Below, one piece after another: positions 1-11,365 of a DNA stretch of 64,000 bases. The notes below the pieces were generated by a model. That model saw only the letters and a program-made list of their open reading frames with translations, searched no databases and was not told the DNA's origin. The DNA comes from Sphingopyxis sp. YR583. GTDB lineage: Bacteria > Pseudomonadota > Alphaproteobacteria > Sphingomonadales > Sphingomonadaceae. How positions within the stretch are numbered: position 1 is the stretch's first letter; each line of letters begins with the position of its first letter. The DNA lies in the NCBI RefSeq assembly GCF_900108295.1, contig NZ_FNWK01000003.1, forward strand, positions 310,001-374,000, written 5' to 3'. A program made the translations under genes and the position numbers.

Positions 1-1604
1 ACCGGCAAGCCGATCACCGACGCCAGCGTCGGCATGATATCCACCGTCATCACCGAATTGGGCTGTTCGAAACCCGCCAGCCCCTTGCGCCAGAACAGGA
101 TCGGCACCCGGCGGTCATAATCCCACACCGACCCGTGCGTCGCGACATAGCCCATGCCAGGTTCGTTGATCGGGGTGACCCGCGGCTTCAACGCGATGAT
201 GAAATCGCCCGACCGCTGCGGGTTGTACGAGGCGCGCAGCTTGTCGAGCAGGCTCCACGTATCGGGCGCGCGCTTCGAAATGGGGTGTGCATCGAGCTGG
301 TCGCGCGTCACCACCGCCTCGACCTGCGGATGCGCGCGCAGGCGCGGCAGAATCTCCGCAAGCACAGCCTTGCGCTGCGCTGCGGTCAGCGTCTTGGCGA
401 AATAATAATCGTCACCGTCGCCATAGAAGATGGGCTGCGGCAGGCCGAGTTTCTCCGCGATTTCCTTGCCCATCGCACCGGGATTCAGCGCCTTGTCGAT
501 GCGCTGTGCATCAGGCCAAGCGTTTTGCCGGTTGCGTTCGGGCAGGTCGTGGCCGCCATGATCGGCGGTCAGCGCGACGACATAATCAATCCCTGTCGCA
601 TCAAGCCGCGCAAAGAAATCGCCGAGCTCGCGGTCGAGCCCCGCCATCTGGATGCACATTTCGCTGCCTTCGGTACCGGTGCTGTGCCCGACATAATCGG
701 TGGCCGACAGGCCGACGATCAGCAGGTCGGTGCTGGCACCCTCACCCATCTTGCGCACCTGGCGAAGCGCCGCGGCGGTCGCGAGCACCGCGCCGTCGGC
801 TTCGGGCGACGCCTGAAAACGCCGGAAATCGCTGGCGTCGCGTGCCATCCGGCCGGTGCCCACCGTCGCGCCCTTGTCGCCAATCGGAATCGCGATGTCG
901 TGCGCCGTGCAATCGGCAGGCAGCGCCAGCGCGGCACGCGGCTGGTTGATCGCGGCGGCGATCGCGGCGCTTGCCTGCTGCGCGGCGGGCGACAGCGTCG
1001 TGCCGCGATAGCTGGTGAGGCCCGTCGGCGCGAGCCACATCAACTCGTCGGCTTGTCGGCCGCCCATCATGATCGCCGAACGATCCTTGCCCGATACCGA
1101 GACGACCTGCGCCTTCGGATCGCGTACCTTCATCAGATCACCGAGCGTCGGGACGAGAAGATGATTGACCGACGGCGCATATTGGCCGCTTTTCGATGTC
1201 GTCCCGGCGACCGCCTCATCCTCGGCGCAATAAACGCGCTTGTCTTCGCGCGCGGCCGACAGGTCGAAATAATTATTGGCGACGATCCCGGTGTGCGCCG
1301 GATGGTTGCCGGTCAGGATTGTCGAATGGCCGGGGCAGGTCTCGGTCGCGCCATGCGCCTGATAGCCCGACGGAAAAACGATTCCCGATGCGAGCCGCGC
1401 GAGGCCGCCGGTGAAATGGCCGCGATATTCGGCAAAAAGGTCGGCCGAAAATTGATCGACCGCGATCATCACGACCAGCTTCGGCGCCGGGGTCGCAGCC
1501 GTAACCTTTTGCACGGGCGGGGCCGAATTCTGCGCAAGACCGGTTCCGGCAGCGGCAACACAAAGCACGGCGGCAAGGGCAGTGGACAGATATTTCAGCT
1601 TCAC
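1..1604 (-). CDS. Secreted alkaline phosphatase family protein, Thr-nucleophile type (3' end outside window)
   Basis: Hydrolyses phosphate esters, probably in the periplasm. The translation starts at a GTG at 1604 preceded by a GGAGAAG ribosome site and has a signal peptide ending near residue 25 (AALAQ-like cleavage region). D50 (metal ligand) and the ETCPGHST motif, with Thr89 as the likely nucleophile, match the Sphingomonas SPAP/PafA class of zinc phosphatases. Later ATDYVGHSTG and LTADHGG carry further metal-binding Asp/His. About 534 residues are present; the C-terminus runs off the left edge. It is divergent from dsbD. I found no convincing Pho box in the short spacer. The family is well supported; substrate preference is not deducible. 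Confidence 0.88.
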   Translation of the reverse strand, partial: MKLKYLSTALAAVLCVAAAGTGLAQNSAPPVQKVTAATPAPKLVVMIAVDQFSADLFAEYRGHFTGGLARLASGIVFPSGYQAHGATETCPGHSTILTGNHPAHTGIVANNYFDLSAAREDKRVYCAEDEAVAGTTSKSGQYAPSVNHLLVPTLGDLMKVRDPKAQVVSVSGKDRSAIMMGGRQADELMWLAPTGLTSYRGTTLSPAAQQASAAIAAAINQPRAALALPADCTAHDIAIPIGDKGATVGTGRMARDASDFRRFQASPEADGAVLATAAALRQVRKMGEGASTDLLIVGLSATDYVGHSTGTEGSEMCIQMAGLDRELGDFFARLDATGIDYVVALTADHGGHDLPERNRQNAWPDAQRIDKALNPGAMGKEIAEKLGLPQPIFYGDGDDYYFAKTLTAAQRKAVLAEILPRLRAHPQVEAVVTRDQLDAHPISKRAPDTWSLLDKLRASYNPQRSGDFIIALKPRVTPINEPGMGYVATHGSVWDYDRRVPILFWRKGLAGFEQPNSVMTVDIMPTLASVIGLP

Positions 1605-1704
1605 GGACGGCTTCTCCAACCTAGGGGTGTCAGCGCGGGCTGTCCTCTCGTCGAAACCCGCCTATATGGCAAGCCTTCGAACGATGAACGGGCGCGGGCA
1701 GAGC

Positions 1705-3768
1705 ATGAATTTGGCAAATGAGGCTTTTGTGACACGCGCATGGCAGATGCTGCTGGCCTTGCTGGCCCTGACTCTGGCCACCATCAGTCCCGCTCACGCG
1801 CAATCGACACATATCCAGCCGAAACTCGTCGCCGAGTCGGCGGCGCCCGCTCCCGGAAGCGGCACGACGTTGGCGCTGACGATGGCGCCCGAAAAGACCT
1901 GGCACGGCTATTGGATCAATGGCGGTGACGCGGGTTTCGGCCTGTCGGTCGAATGGAACGCGCCCGAGGGCGTCACGATCGCGCCTTTTCACTATCCGGT
2001 GCCCGACGCGCTGATCCTCTTCGGCATGATGAACCATGTCTATGAACATCCTTATGCGCTGCTTGCCGAGGTGCGGGTCGACAAGAGCGTCGCGCCGGGG
2101 ACCGACCTGACATTGTCGGGCGTCGCGAACTGGCTCGCGTGCACCGACAAGGTGTGCGTGCCTGAAAAAGCAGTGATTTCGGTCGCGCTGAAAGCGGGTG
2201 ACGGCAAGATCGCGCCTGCGGAGCGTACCCGCTTCGACAGCTGGCGCGCTTTGCTGCCCCAGCCGCTCGATCGCCACGGCACCTGGGAGCGCAAAGGCGA
2301 TATGGTGCGCTTTGCCATCCCCCTCCCCGCAAGCACCACGATCGACGCGCCGCACCTGTTCGTCGAGACGCAGGATGTCATCGACTATGCCGCTCCGCAA
2401 AGCTTCAGTCGCAATGGCGACCACATCATCGTCGAAACGCGCTCGAAGGGCGAGAAGGCCGGGCCGGTCGCGGCGCTGCTGAAGCTCGGCGGCGGGCGCG
2501 GATTGTCGCTGACGCTGGAACCCGGCGCAGTCCCCGCCACCGGCGAGGTGATCGCCGGGAAAGCCGACGGCATCGATATGGGCCTGTTCTGGACCGCGCT
2601 CGGCGGCGCCATCCTTGGCGGGCTGGTCCTCAACCTGATGCCCTGCGTCTTTCCGATCTTGAGTCTCAAGGCGCTCAGCCTCGCGCGCTCGGGCGGCGAT
2701 GCACGAAGCGCCAAGGTCGAGGCGCTAGCCTATACCGCCGGCGCCATCGTCACCGCGCTGCTCCTCGGCGGCGCGCTGCTCGCGCTCCGTGCTGCGGGCG
2801 AGCAGGTCGGCTGGGCCTTCCAGCTGCAGCATCCGGTGAGCGTACTCGCGCTATTGATCCTCTCGCTGGCGATCACTTTGAACCTGCTCGGATATTATGA
2901 GCTGCCGTCATTCGGCGGCGGGCAGGCGCTGGCCGCGAAGAGCGGCGCGGCGGGCGGCTTCTGGACCGGTGCGCTCGCGGCTTTCGTCGCGACGCCGTGC
3001 AGCGGACCGCTGCTCGGCGCCGCGCTCGGCGCGACGCTGGTCCTTCCGGCATGGGCGGCGCTGCCGATCTTTGGCGGGCTCGGCCTGGGCCTCGCCCTGC
3101 CCTTCCTGGCAATCGGCTTTGTGCCCGCGCTGCGCAACCGACTGCCGAAGCCGGGGCCGTGGATGGACCGCTTCCGCAAATGGATGGCGTTGCCGATGGG
3201 GCTCACCACGCTCGCACTGGCATGGCTTCTGTGGCGACAGCTCGGCAGTGGTGAGCAGTTGATGTGGCCGACCCTTGCCGTCGCGATGGCGCTGGTACTG
3301 CTCACCCATTATGGCTCAATCCAGCGCGGCGACCGGCGATCATGGCTGCTTGTCGCCTCGGGGTTGCTGTTGCTTGTAAGCCTCGCGGGCACGGTAACCG
3401 AAGTCGCCGAGGCCGAACGTACCGCCGAAGGCGCCGGATCAACCTTCTCGGCCGATGCGCTGGCCAGGGCGCGCGCCACGGGCAAGCCCGTTTTCGTCTA
3501 TTTCACCGCCGACTGGTGCCTGTCTTGCAAGGCGAATGAGGCGGGTGCGATCAACCGCGAAACCGTCCAAAAGGCATTCGACAAGGCGGGGGTCGTCACA
3601 CTCGTCGGCGACTGGACGAACGGCGATCCCGCCATCACGCGCACGCTGGCCGAGCATGGGCGGAACAGCGTGCCGCTCTACCTCTGGTATGCCCCAGGCG
3701 CCGCGAAGCCCGAAATATTGCCACAAATCCTGACGCCCGGCCTGCTCACCGAAAAGGCAAAGCCCTGA
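1705..3768 (+). CDS. dsbD: Protein-disulfide reductase DsbD family protein
   Basis: Carries electrons from cytoplasmic thioredoxin across the inner membrane to periplasmic thiol proteins. About 687 aa: signal peptide ending SPAHA, N-terminal periplasmic domain with the WLACTDKVCVPE cysteine pair, a multi-helix core with the two hallmark membrane cysteines (NLMPCVFP and VATPCSGP), and a C-terminal thioredoxin domain with WCLSC. This is the full three-part DsbD/ScsB arrangement. The start is uncertain: ATG 1705 lacks a good ribosome site, while in-frame GTG 1729 has TGAGG five bases upstream and gives a cleaner signal peptide. Its stop codon overlaps the tlyA start by one base (TGATG), so the two are translationally coupled. 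Confidence 0.9.
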   Translation: MNLANEAFVTRAWQMLLALLALTLATISPAHAQSTHIQPKLVAESAAPAPGSGTTLALTMAPEKTWHGYWINGGDAGFGLSVEWNAPEGVTIAPFHYPVPDALILFGMMNHVYEHPYALLAEVRVDKSVAPGTDLTLSGVANWLACTDKVCVPEKAVISVALKAGDGKIAPAERTRFDSWRALLPQPLDRHGTWERKGDMVRFAIPLPASTTIDAPHLFVETQDVIDYAAPQSFSRNGDHIIVETRSKGEKAGPVAALLKLGGGRGLSLTLEPGAVPATGEVIAGKADGIDMGLFWTALGGAILGGLVLNLMPCVFPILSLKALSLARSGGDARSAKVEALAYTAGAIVTALLLGGALLALRAAGEQVGWAFQLQHPVSVLALLILSLAITLNLLGYYELPSFGGGQALAAKSGAAGGFWTGALAAFVATPCSGPLLGAALGATLVLPAWAALPIFGGLGLGLALPFLAIGFVPALRNRLPKPGPWMDRFRKWMALPMGLTTLALAWLLWRQLGSGEQLMWPTLAVAMALVLLTHYGSIQRGDRRSWLLVASGLLLLVSLAGTVTEVAEAERTAEGAGSTFSADALARARATGKPVFVYFTADWCLSCKANEAGAINRETVQKAFDKAGVVTLVGDWTNGDPAITRTLAEHGRNSVPLYLWYAPGAAKPEILPQILTPGLLTEKAKP

Positions 3769-4508
3769 TGGCGAAGCAGCGCGCCGATCAGTTGCTCGTC
3801 GACCGCGGCCTTGCCGAAAGCCGGACGCGCGCGCAGGCGCTGATCCTTGCGGGGCTCGCCTTTGTCGGCGATCGCAAGATCGACAAGGCGGGGCAGCAAG
3901 TCGCGGCGGATGCCGAGATCAGCGTAAAAGGTCGCGACCATCCGTGGGTGTCACGCGGCGGGGTCAAGCTCGACCATGCACTGACGCACTTGGGCTGGGA
4001 CGTTGCCGGAGCGGTCGCGATCGACGTCGGATCGTCGACGGGCGGGTTCACCGATGTGCTGCTCAGCCGCGGCGCGGCGCGCGTCTATGCGGTGGATTCG
4101 GGCACCAACCAGCTCGCGTGGAAGCTGCGGCAGGACGAGCGTGTGGTCGTCCACGAGCAAACAAGCGCGCGCATTCTGACGCCGGCGCACATCCCCGAGC
4201 CGATCGACCTGATCGTTTGCGACGCAAGCTTTATCGCGCTGTCGAAGGTTCTGCCGGTGCCGATGTCCTTCGCGAAGGACGGCGCGCGCATGGTCGCGTT
4301 GATCAAACCGCAGTTCGAGGCCGAACGCCACGAGGTCGGCAAGAAGGGTGTCGTCCGCGATGCCGCGGTGCATGCGCGCGTTTGCGCCGAAGTGCGCAGC
4401 TGGCTGACCGGCGCAGGCTGGGAGGTCGTCGACCTCGTCGAAAGCCCGATCACGGGCCCCGAAGGAAATGTCGAATTTCTGATCGCTGCGGTGAACCGAA
4501 CCGCTTGA
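3768..4508 (+). CDS. tlyA: TlyA family rRNA (cytidine-2'-O)-methyltransferase
   Basis: Predicted S-adenosylmethionine-dependent 2'-O-methyltransferase of ribosomal RNA, long misannotated as hemolysin A. The 246 aa product has an N-terminal S4 RNA-binding domain (about 1-60, starting KQRADQLLVDRGLAESR) and an FtsJ-like fold with the SAM motif AIDVGSSTGGF at 84-94, the SRGGVKL segment before it (Lys67), and LIKPQFE and GPEGNVEFL in the C-terminal half. Length and motif order are typical of TlyA. It overlaps dsbD by one base. Which rRNA sites it modifies cannot be read from sequence; the short alphaproteobacterial form may act only on 23S rRNA. Confidence 0.92.
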   Translation: MAKQRADQLLVDRGLAESRTRAQALILAGLAFVGDRKIDKAGQQVAADAEISVKGRDHPWVSRGGVKLDHALTHLGWDVAGAVAIDVGSSTGGFTDVLLSRGAARVYAVDSGTNQLAWKLRQDERVVVHEQTSARILTPAHIPEPIDLIVCDASFIALSKVLPVPMSFAKDGARMVALIKPQFEAERHEVGKKGVVRDAAVHARVCAEVRSWLTGAGWEVVDLVESPITGPEGNVEFLIAAVNRTA

Positions 4509-4569
4509 CGCTGCGCCGCACAATCGCGACACAAATGCAACGGATTCGCGTGTGGGGGGTAATGCGGGC

Positions 4570-5121
4570 ATGACCGAAATCGCAACGGCTGGGCAGCTTC
4601 GCATGTCCTATCTGCGCTGGGCGCTCGTGACTGTGCCGGCGATCGTGCTTGCGGGCAGCCTGTCGGGGCTGCTGTCGAACAGCGGTTATGGCAATCGCTG
4701 GTTCGCCTCGCTCGACCTGCCGCCGATCACGCCGCCCGGCTGGGTGTTCGGCACTGTGTGGCCGATCCTCTACATCTGCCTCGGCCTGTCGCTCGCGATG
4801 ATCCTGCATGCGCGCGGCGCCAAGGGGCGCGGTTTTGCGCTGCTGCTCTTCTTCGTCCAGCTTCTCGCTAATTTTGCCTGGTCGCCGCTGTTTTTCGGAC
4901 AGCATCAGGTGACGACTGCACTTTATGTGATCATCTTCATCCTGATGGTGACGATCGCGACCACCTTTGCCTTTGCGCCGATCCGCAAGGCCGCGGCGTG
5001 GCTCCTCGTCCCCTACATGATCTGGTTGAGCTTTGCCGCGATCCTGAATTTCCAGATCGATCAGCGCAATCCCGATGCCGAAACCCTTGTCCCCGCCGCC
5101 GCGAGCACCCAAATAAGGTGA
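4570..5121 (+). CDS. tspO: TspO/MBR family tryptophan-rich sensory protein
   Basis: Five-helix membrane protein that binds porphyrins and related ligands; in alphaproteobacteria it is linked to tetrapyrrole and oxidative-stress regulation. The 183 aa product shows the family signature around DLPPITPPGWVFGTVWPILY and a second conserved segment LLANFAWSPLFFGQ. Start chosen at ATG 4570 (MTEIATAG), with a G-rich run 10-15 bases upstream; GTG 4552 and ATG 4603 are possible alternatives. It follows tlyA with a 61-base gap. No regulator is visible next to it. Confidence 0.92.
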   Translation: MTEIATAGQLRMSYLRWALVTVPAIVLAGSLSGLLSNSGYGNRWFASLDLPPITPPGWVFGTVWPILYICLGLSLAMILHARGAKGRGFALLLFFVQLLANFAWSPLFFGQHQVTTALYVIIFILMVTIATTFAFAPIRKAAAWLLVPYMIWLSFAAILNFQIDQRNPDAETLVPAAASTQIR

Positions 5122-5157
5122 TGGCAAGGGGACAGACCCCACGAAGGAATTTGAGAC

Positions 5158-5490
5158 ATGCAGAGCGAAAACCGCTTTTTCGACGACCTCGCCAAGATGG
5201 TGAACGGCATTGCCGGAACCGTCGCCGGTGCCGGGCGCGAAGCCGAATCCGCGATGCGCGACCGCGCCAAGGAATGGGTTGGCCGCATGGATTTCGTCAG
5301 CCGCGAAGAATTCGAGGCGGTGAAGAAAATGGCCGCCACGGCGCGTGCCGAAGCCGAAGCGCTGAAGGCGCGTCTCGACAAGCTGGAAGGCGTGACGAAA
5401 CCCGCCACGGCTCCCAAGGCTGCGGCGGCGCCGAAAGCCGCGGCAAAGCCTGCCGCTGCCAAGCCGGTGGCGCGCAAGCCCAAGAGCTGA
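5158..5490 (+). CDS. ubiK: UbiK/BMFP family accessory factor
   Basis: Small coiled-coil protein of the BMFP family; in enterobacteria UbiK binds UbiJ and supports the soluble ubiquinone-biosynthesis complex under aerobic conditions. The 110 aa product begins MQSENRFFDDLAKMVNG, has an amphipathic N-terminal segment, then the diagnostic VSREEFEAVKKMAATARAE heptad region (about 46-80), and ends in an Ala/Pro/Lys-rich tail typical of alphaproteobacterial members. GAAGGA lies seven to nine bases before the ATG. The family call is firm; the ubiquinone role is transferred from E. coli. Confidence 0.88.
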   Translation: MQSENRFFDDLAKMVNGIAGTVAGAGREAESAMRDRAKEWVGRMDFVSREEFEAVKKMAATARAEAEALKARLDKLEGVTKPATAPKAAAAPKAAAKPAAAKPVARKPKS

Positions 5491-5589
5491 GGCGCACAGC
5501 GCGCTTTTGGCAGTTTATGCACAGTATATTCCCCGGATGGCACGGGACGCGGACTCGCGTCATCGCACCATCCGGGCTAAGGCGCGCGC

Positions 5590-6096
5590 ATGAGTGACGA
5601 TATTTACGACGACGATGACGGCCAGGACGCAGCACCGATGGAAATGCTGGCGTCCTATTTCGCCGCGCATGACTGGCCGCACGAGATGGTCGGCGAGGAT
5701 GAGATCGTCGCCACCGCGCAGGGCAGCTGGACGACCTATGAACTGCGCGCCGTGTGGCGCGCCGACGACGGCGTGATCCAGTTGCTCGCCTTTCCCGACA
5801 TTCGCGTCGTCGAAGACAAGCGCGTCGTTGCGCACGAGGCGCTCGCGCTGATCAACGAGCAATTGTGGCTCGGGCATTTCGAGCTGTGGTCGAACAGCGG
5901 CACGATCCTGTTCCGTCACGGCATGCTGCTCGGCGCCGACGCGTCGTTGCCGCTCGACATGACCGAAACACTGATCGAAAGCGCGATCGACGAGTGCGAG
6001 CGCTTTTACCCTGTGTTCCAGTTCGTGCTGTGGGGCGGCAAATCGCCCGCCGAGGCGCTCGCCGCATCGCTCATCGAAACGCGCGGCGAGGCCTAG
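5590..6096 (+). CDS. YbjN domain-containing protein
   Basis: 168 aa acidic protein with an Asp-rich start (DDIYDDDDGQD) followed by a single YbjN domain, recognisable from the AHDWPHEMVGEDEIVATA and ALALINEQLWLGHFEL segments. YbjN proteins share the type III secretion chaperone-like fold and influence motility and stress phenotypes in enterobacteria; no biochemical activity is known. AAGG lies ahead of the ATG. Its stop codon is interlocked with the stop of the convergent beta-helix gene in the palindrome CTAG (6093-6096). Confidence 0.85.
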   Translation: MSDDIYDDDDGQDAAPMEMLASYFAAHDWPHEMVGEDEIVATAQGSWTTYELRAVWRADDGVIQLLAFPDIRVVEDKRVVAHEALALINEQLWLGHFELWSNSGTILFRHGMLLGADASLPLDMTETLIESAIDECERFYPVFQFVLWGGKSPAEALAASLIETRGEA

Positions 6097-7052
6097 TTCG
6101 CGATTTTTTCGAAGCGCGTCAGTCCCGGCCCAAGCTCATTCGGTCCGATCGCAAGCGGCTCGCCGCTCCAGTCGGCGACAAAGATCGTCTTTCGGCCCAT
6201 GTCTTGCGGCACGCTGGCGCGGTTGCCGGTGATCACCAGCCCGCGCGACGGATTGTCGCGCGCCTCAGCAGCGACCGCGATCAGCGCCCCGTAATTTTCC
6301 TTGTTGCGCCCCTGAATCATCAGATTGTTGGTAACGCGGCCGACCGACCCCGCAGGCAGATCGATCAGATAATTGGTCGTCTTACCCTGCGTATCGTCGA
6401 AGCTATTATTGCTGATCTCCACTTGCGGCGAACGCGTCTTGAGATAATGGCCGCCGCTGCCCTTTTCGAAACGCGTGTTGGTGACGATCACGCGGCCATA
6501 GGCGCCGGTATAGACGCTGTGCGCACAGCTGAGTCCGCGGTCGCAACGGCCGAGCCGCGAAAAGGTCGAGCGGGTGATGGTCAAGGTCGCCGCCGCATCG
6601 TCGCCCGTGAGAATGCCCTCTTCGCTGTTGCGGAACATGCTGTTGACGATCTCAAGGTCGCTGCGTTCGAGGCGAATGCCGGCGCCATTGCCGTCGGGCA
6701 CGCGCAAATTCTGGAAAACGATTCCGTCGACGCGCGCTCCGTTTCCGCGAAGCACGAGCGTCGCCTTGCCCTCGCACGTCACGCCGTCGAAGATCGCGCG
6801 GCCAGGTTCGGCGGCGACGAAGGCGATGCGGCCCGCCGTCTGCACCGCACAGTCGCGATGATAGCCGGGCGAAACGGTGATCGTCCCCTCACCGTCACCG
6901 ATGGCGTCTACCGCCTCCTGCAAGCGGCCGAACGACCGGCCATCGACGCTGTAGGGCCCCGCGCCGGTCTGCGCGGGCAACGGCACCGACACTAGAAGCA
7001 GCGGAAGGGCGAGCAGCGGCAACAGCGGCCGACGGAGAATTGCCTTGAACAT
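6093..7052 (-). CDS. Secreted right-handed parallel beta-helix repeat protein
   Basis: 319 aa protein with a clear signal peptide (MFKAILRRPLLPLLALPLLL, cleavage near PLPAQ) and a body of short repeats typical of a right-handed beta-helix (pectate lyase-like/NosD fold), e.g. GIVFQNLRV, AGIRLERSDLEIVNSMFRN, NSFDDTQGKTTNYLI. Such folds usually bind or cleave polysaccharides, or are structural. Catalytic residues of a known lyase or hydrolase family are not evident, so no activity is assigned. The reading frame is intact. It lies downstream of metH on the same strand but after a hairpin, and is probably a separate transcription unit. Confidence 0.82.
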   Translation of the reverse strand: MFKAILRRPLLPLLALPLLLVSVPLPAQTGAGPYSVDGRSFGRLQEAVDAIGDGEGTITVSPGYHRDCAVQTAGRIAFVAAEPGRAIFDGVTCEGKATLVLRGNGARVDGIVFQNLRVPDGNGAGIRLERSDLEIVNSMFRNSEEGILTGDDAAATLTITRSTFSRLGRCDRGLSCAHSVYTGAYGRVIVTNTRFEKGSGGHYLKTRSPQVEISNNSFDDTQGKTTNYLIDLPAGSVGRVTNNLMIQGRNKENYGALIAVAAEARDNPSRGLVITGNRASVPQDMGRKTIFVADWSGEPLAIGPNELGPGLTRFEKIAN

Positions 7053-7108
7053 GCGCCGCCCATAGCGACTTTTGTTACGTCCGTCGTTCGCGAAGCTGGT
7101 TAATCACG

Positions 7109-7133
7109 CGCCTGTCCCCTTATCGGACAGGCG
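7109..7133 (-). terminator. Hairpin at the end of the metH operon
   Basis: Perfect 9-bp inverted repeat (CGCCTGTCC / GGACAGGCG) with a 7-base loop, 13 bases after the metH stop on the minus strand. There is no U-run after it, so it may be a weak terminator or an mRNA 3'-end stabiliser. Confidence 0.45.
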
Positions 7134-7145
7134 TGCCGATGCAGG

Positions 7146-9764
<2,619 letters not shown>

Positions 9765-9786
9765 CGGATAATCCTGAACTTCAATA

Positions 9787-10311
9787 TTAGGCGGCAAGCG
9801 GCCGTGCGAGAACGAGATCGTCGTAGAGTTTGCCGCCGACATCGAACTGGCGCGTGCCAAGATCGGCGAACCCCTGTTTGCGATAGAAAGCGAGCGCGCG
9901 CCGGTTACCGGCGTAGACGCCGAGCAACAGGCGCCGATAGCCGTTCGCGGCCTCCAGCGCGCATGTCATCAACGCCGCACCGAGGCCGCTGCCATGGAAG
10001 CGCGAGAGCGAATAGATACGCTTGAGTTCGATATCGCCATCAAGCGCCGCGGCGAGATCGGGCTTGCCGACAAGGGCGAAACCAACCGGCGCACCGCCTG
10101 GATGCACCTCTGCCAGCCACGCCCGCCCACCATCGGCGAGATAGGCACGGTAGGCGGCTTCATTATGCTGCGCGGCGCAGTGGCCGACGATCGCATCGCC
10201 ATCGAGAATGCCGGCGAAGGTTTCCAGAAAGGTCGCGGCACCGATCAACGCGAGCCCCGACGCATCATCGGCTCCGGCTTCCCGGATCGTCCATGTCGGA
10301 TTGTCGGGCAT
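9787..10311 (-). CDS. GNAT family N-acetyltransferase
   Basis: 174 aa GNAT-fold protein. The acetyl-CoA pyrophosphate loop is visible in the segment [19 protein letters not shown], followed by the typical [21 protein letters not shown]. Substrate unknown. It sits exactly between the two halves of methionine synthase, 4 bases after the upstream gene and 22 before metH, so it is co-transcribed with them. ATG 10311 is chosen because the GNAT domain begins there. Whether it has any role in methionine metabolism is not shown by sequence. Confidence 0.85.
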   Translation of the reverse strand: MPDNPTWTIREAGADDASGLALIGAATFLETFAGILDGDAIVGHCAAQHNEAAYRAYLADGGRAWLAEVHPGGAPVGFALVGKPDLAAALDGDIELKRIYSLSRFHGSGLGAALMTCALEAANGYRRLLLGVYAGNRRALAFYRKQGFADLGTRQFDVGGKLYDDLVLARPLAA

Positions 10312-10315
10312 CGGT

Positions 10316-11365
10316 TCACGCCGCCATGGTAAAGGGCTCAAGCCCCGCAAGCCGCGTGCGCACCGGCACGTCCGGAATTGGACGCGCGGGAAGTCCTGCG
10401 ACCGCCTTCGCCATCGCGGCGATATGCGCCGGCGTCGAACCGCAACAGCCGCCAAGGATGTTGACCTGCCCATGCTCGGCCCATTCGCGCACGAGTTCTG
10501 CCGTCGTTTCGGGCAGTTCGTCATACTCGCCGAGTTCATTAGGCAGACCGGCATTCGGATAAACCATCACGAGCGCATCGGCGAGTTCGGACAAAACCTT
10601 CACATGCGGACGGAGCTGCGACGCGCCGAAAGAGCAGTTGAGCCCGATCGTCAGCGGTTTGGCGTGACGCACCGCATACCAGAAGGCCTCGACCGTGTGC
10701 CCCGAAAGGTTACGGCCCGACAGGTCGGTGAGCGTCATCGAGATCATCAGCGGCAGTTCGCGTCCAACCTTTGCCTCGGCTTCCAGCGTCGCAGCGATTC
10801 CCGCCTTCGCGTTGAGCGTGTCGAAGATCGTCTCGATAAGGATAAAATCCGCGCCGCCGTCGGCAAGCGCTACGACCTGTTCGAGATAGACATCCTTCAA
10901 CTCGTCGAAGTCGATCTCGCGAAAGCCCGGGTTGTTGACGTCGGGCGACAGCGACAGCGTCTTGTTCGTCGGGCCGACCGCGCCCGCAACGAAACGGCGG
11001 CGGCCGTCGATCGCCTCATATTTCACCGCCGTCTCGCGTCCCAGCCGCGCGCTTTCGATATTGATGTCGGCGACCAGCGCCTCGGCGCCATAATCGGCCT
11101 GACTGATCCGGTTCGCGCTGAAGGTGTTGGTCGACACAATGTCCGATCCGGCCGCCAGATAGGCCTCTCCGATCGCGGTCACGACATCGGGCCGCGTCAG
11201 CGCGAGAATGTCGTTGTTGCCCTTCTGGTCGTGCGACAGTCCGAGATTTCCTGCATAGCAAGCCTCGGTCAGCTTGCGGAGCTGGATCTGGGTTCCCCAG
11301 CCGCCGTCGGTGAGCAGGATGCGTTCCTTCGCAGCTGCGACGAGAGCTTCGCGTGCACTGATCAT
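10316..11365 (-). CDS. Homocysteine S-methyltransferase domain protein (N-terminal MetH module encoded separately)
   Basis: 349 aa corresponding to the first module of MetH: LLTDGGWGTQIQLR near the start, GLNCSFGA and LGGCCGS supplying the three zinc-binding cysteines that activate homocysteine. It should accept the methyl group from methylcobalamin bound by the protein at 7146-9764. ATG 11365 overlaps the metF stop as ATGA. Splitting MetH into two genes is seen in several sphingomonads, but here an acetyltransferase gene lies between the halves. Alone it could in principle use another methyl donor such as S-methylmethionine, but the neighbourhood argues for the MetH role. Confidence 0.93.
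   Translation of the reverse strand: MISAREALVAAAKERILLTDGGWGTQIQLRKLTEACYAGNLGLSHDQKGNNDILALTRPDVVTAIGEAYLAAGSDIVSTNTFSANRISQADYGAEALVADINIESARLGRETAVKYEAIDGRRRFVAGAVGPTNKTLSLSPDVNNPGFREIDFDELKDVYLEQVVALADGGADFILIETIFDTLNAKAGIAATLEAEAKVGRELPLMISMTLTDLSGRNLSGHTVEAFWYAVRHAKPLTIGLNCSFGASQLRPHVKVLSELADALVMVYPNAGLPNELGEYDELPETTAELVREWAEHGQVNILGGCCGSTPAHIAAMAKAVAGLPARPIPDVPVRTRLAGLEPFTMAA

Noticed and set aside
1605..1704. Possible Pho box upstream of the alkaline phosphatase (TGTCA ... TGTCC)
   Set aside because: The two TGTC elements are 13 bases apart rather than the 11-base period of PhoB sites and their flanks do not match.
135..1721. 528-codon plus-strand open frame across the alkaline phosphatase gene
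   Set aside because: The minus-strand reading gives a signal peptide and full phosphatase motifs; the plus reading is Arg-rich and unrecognisable.
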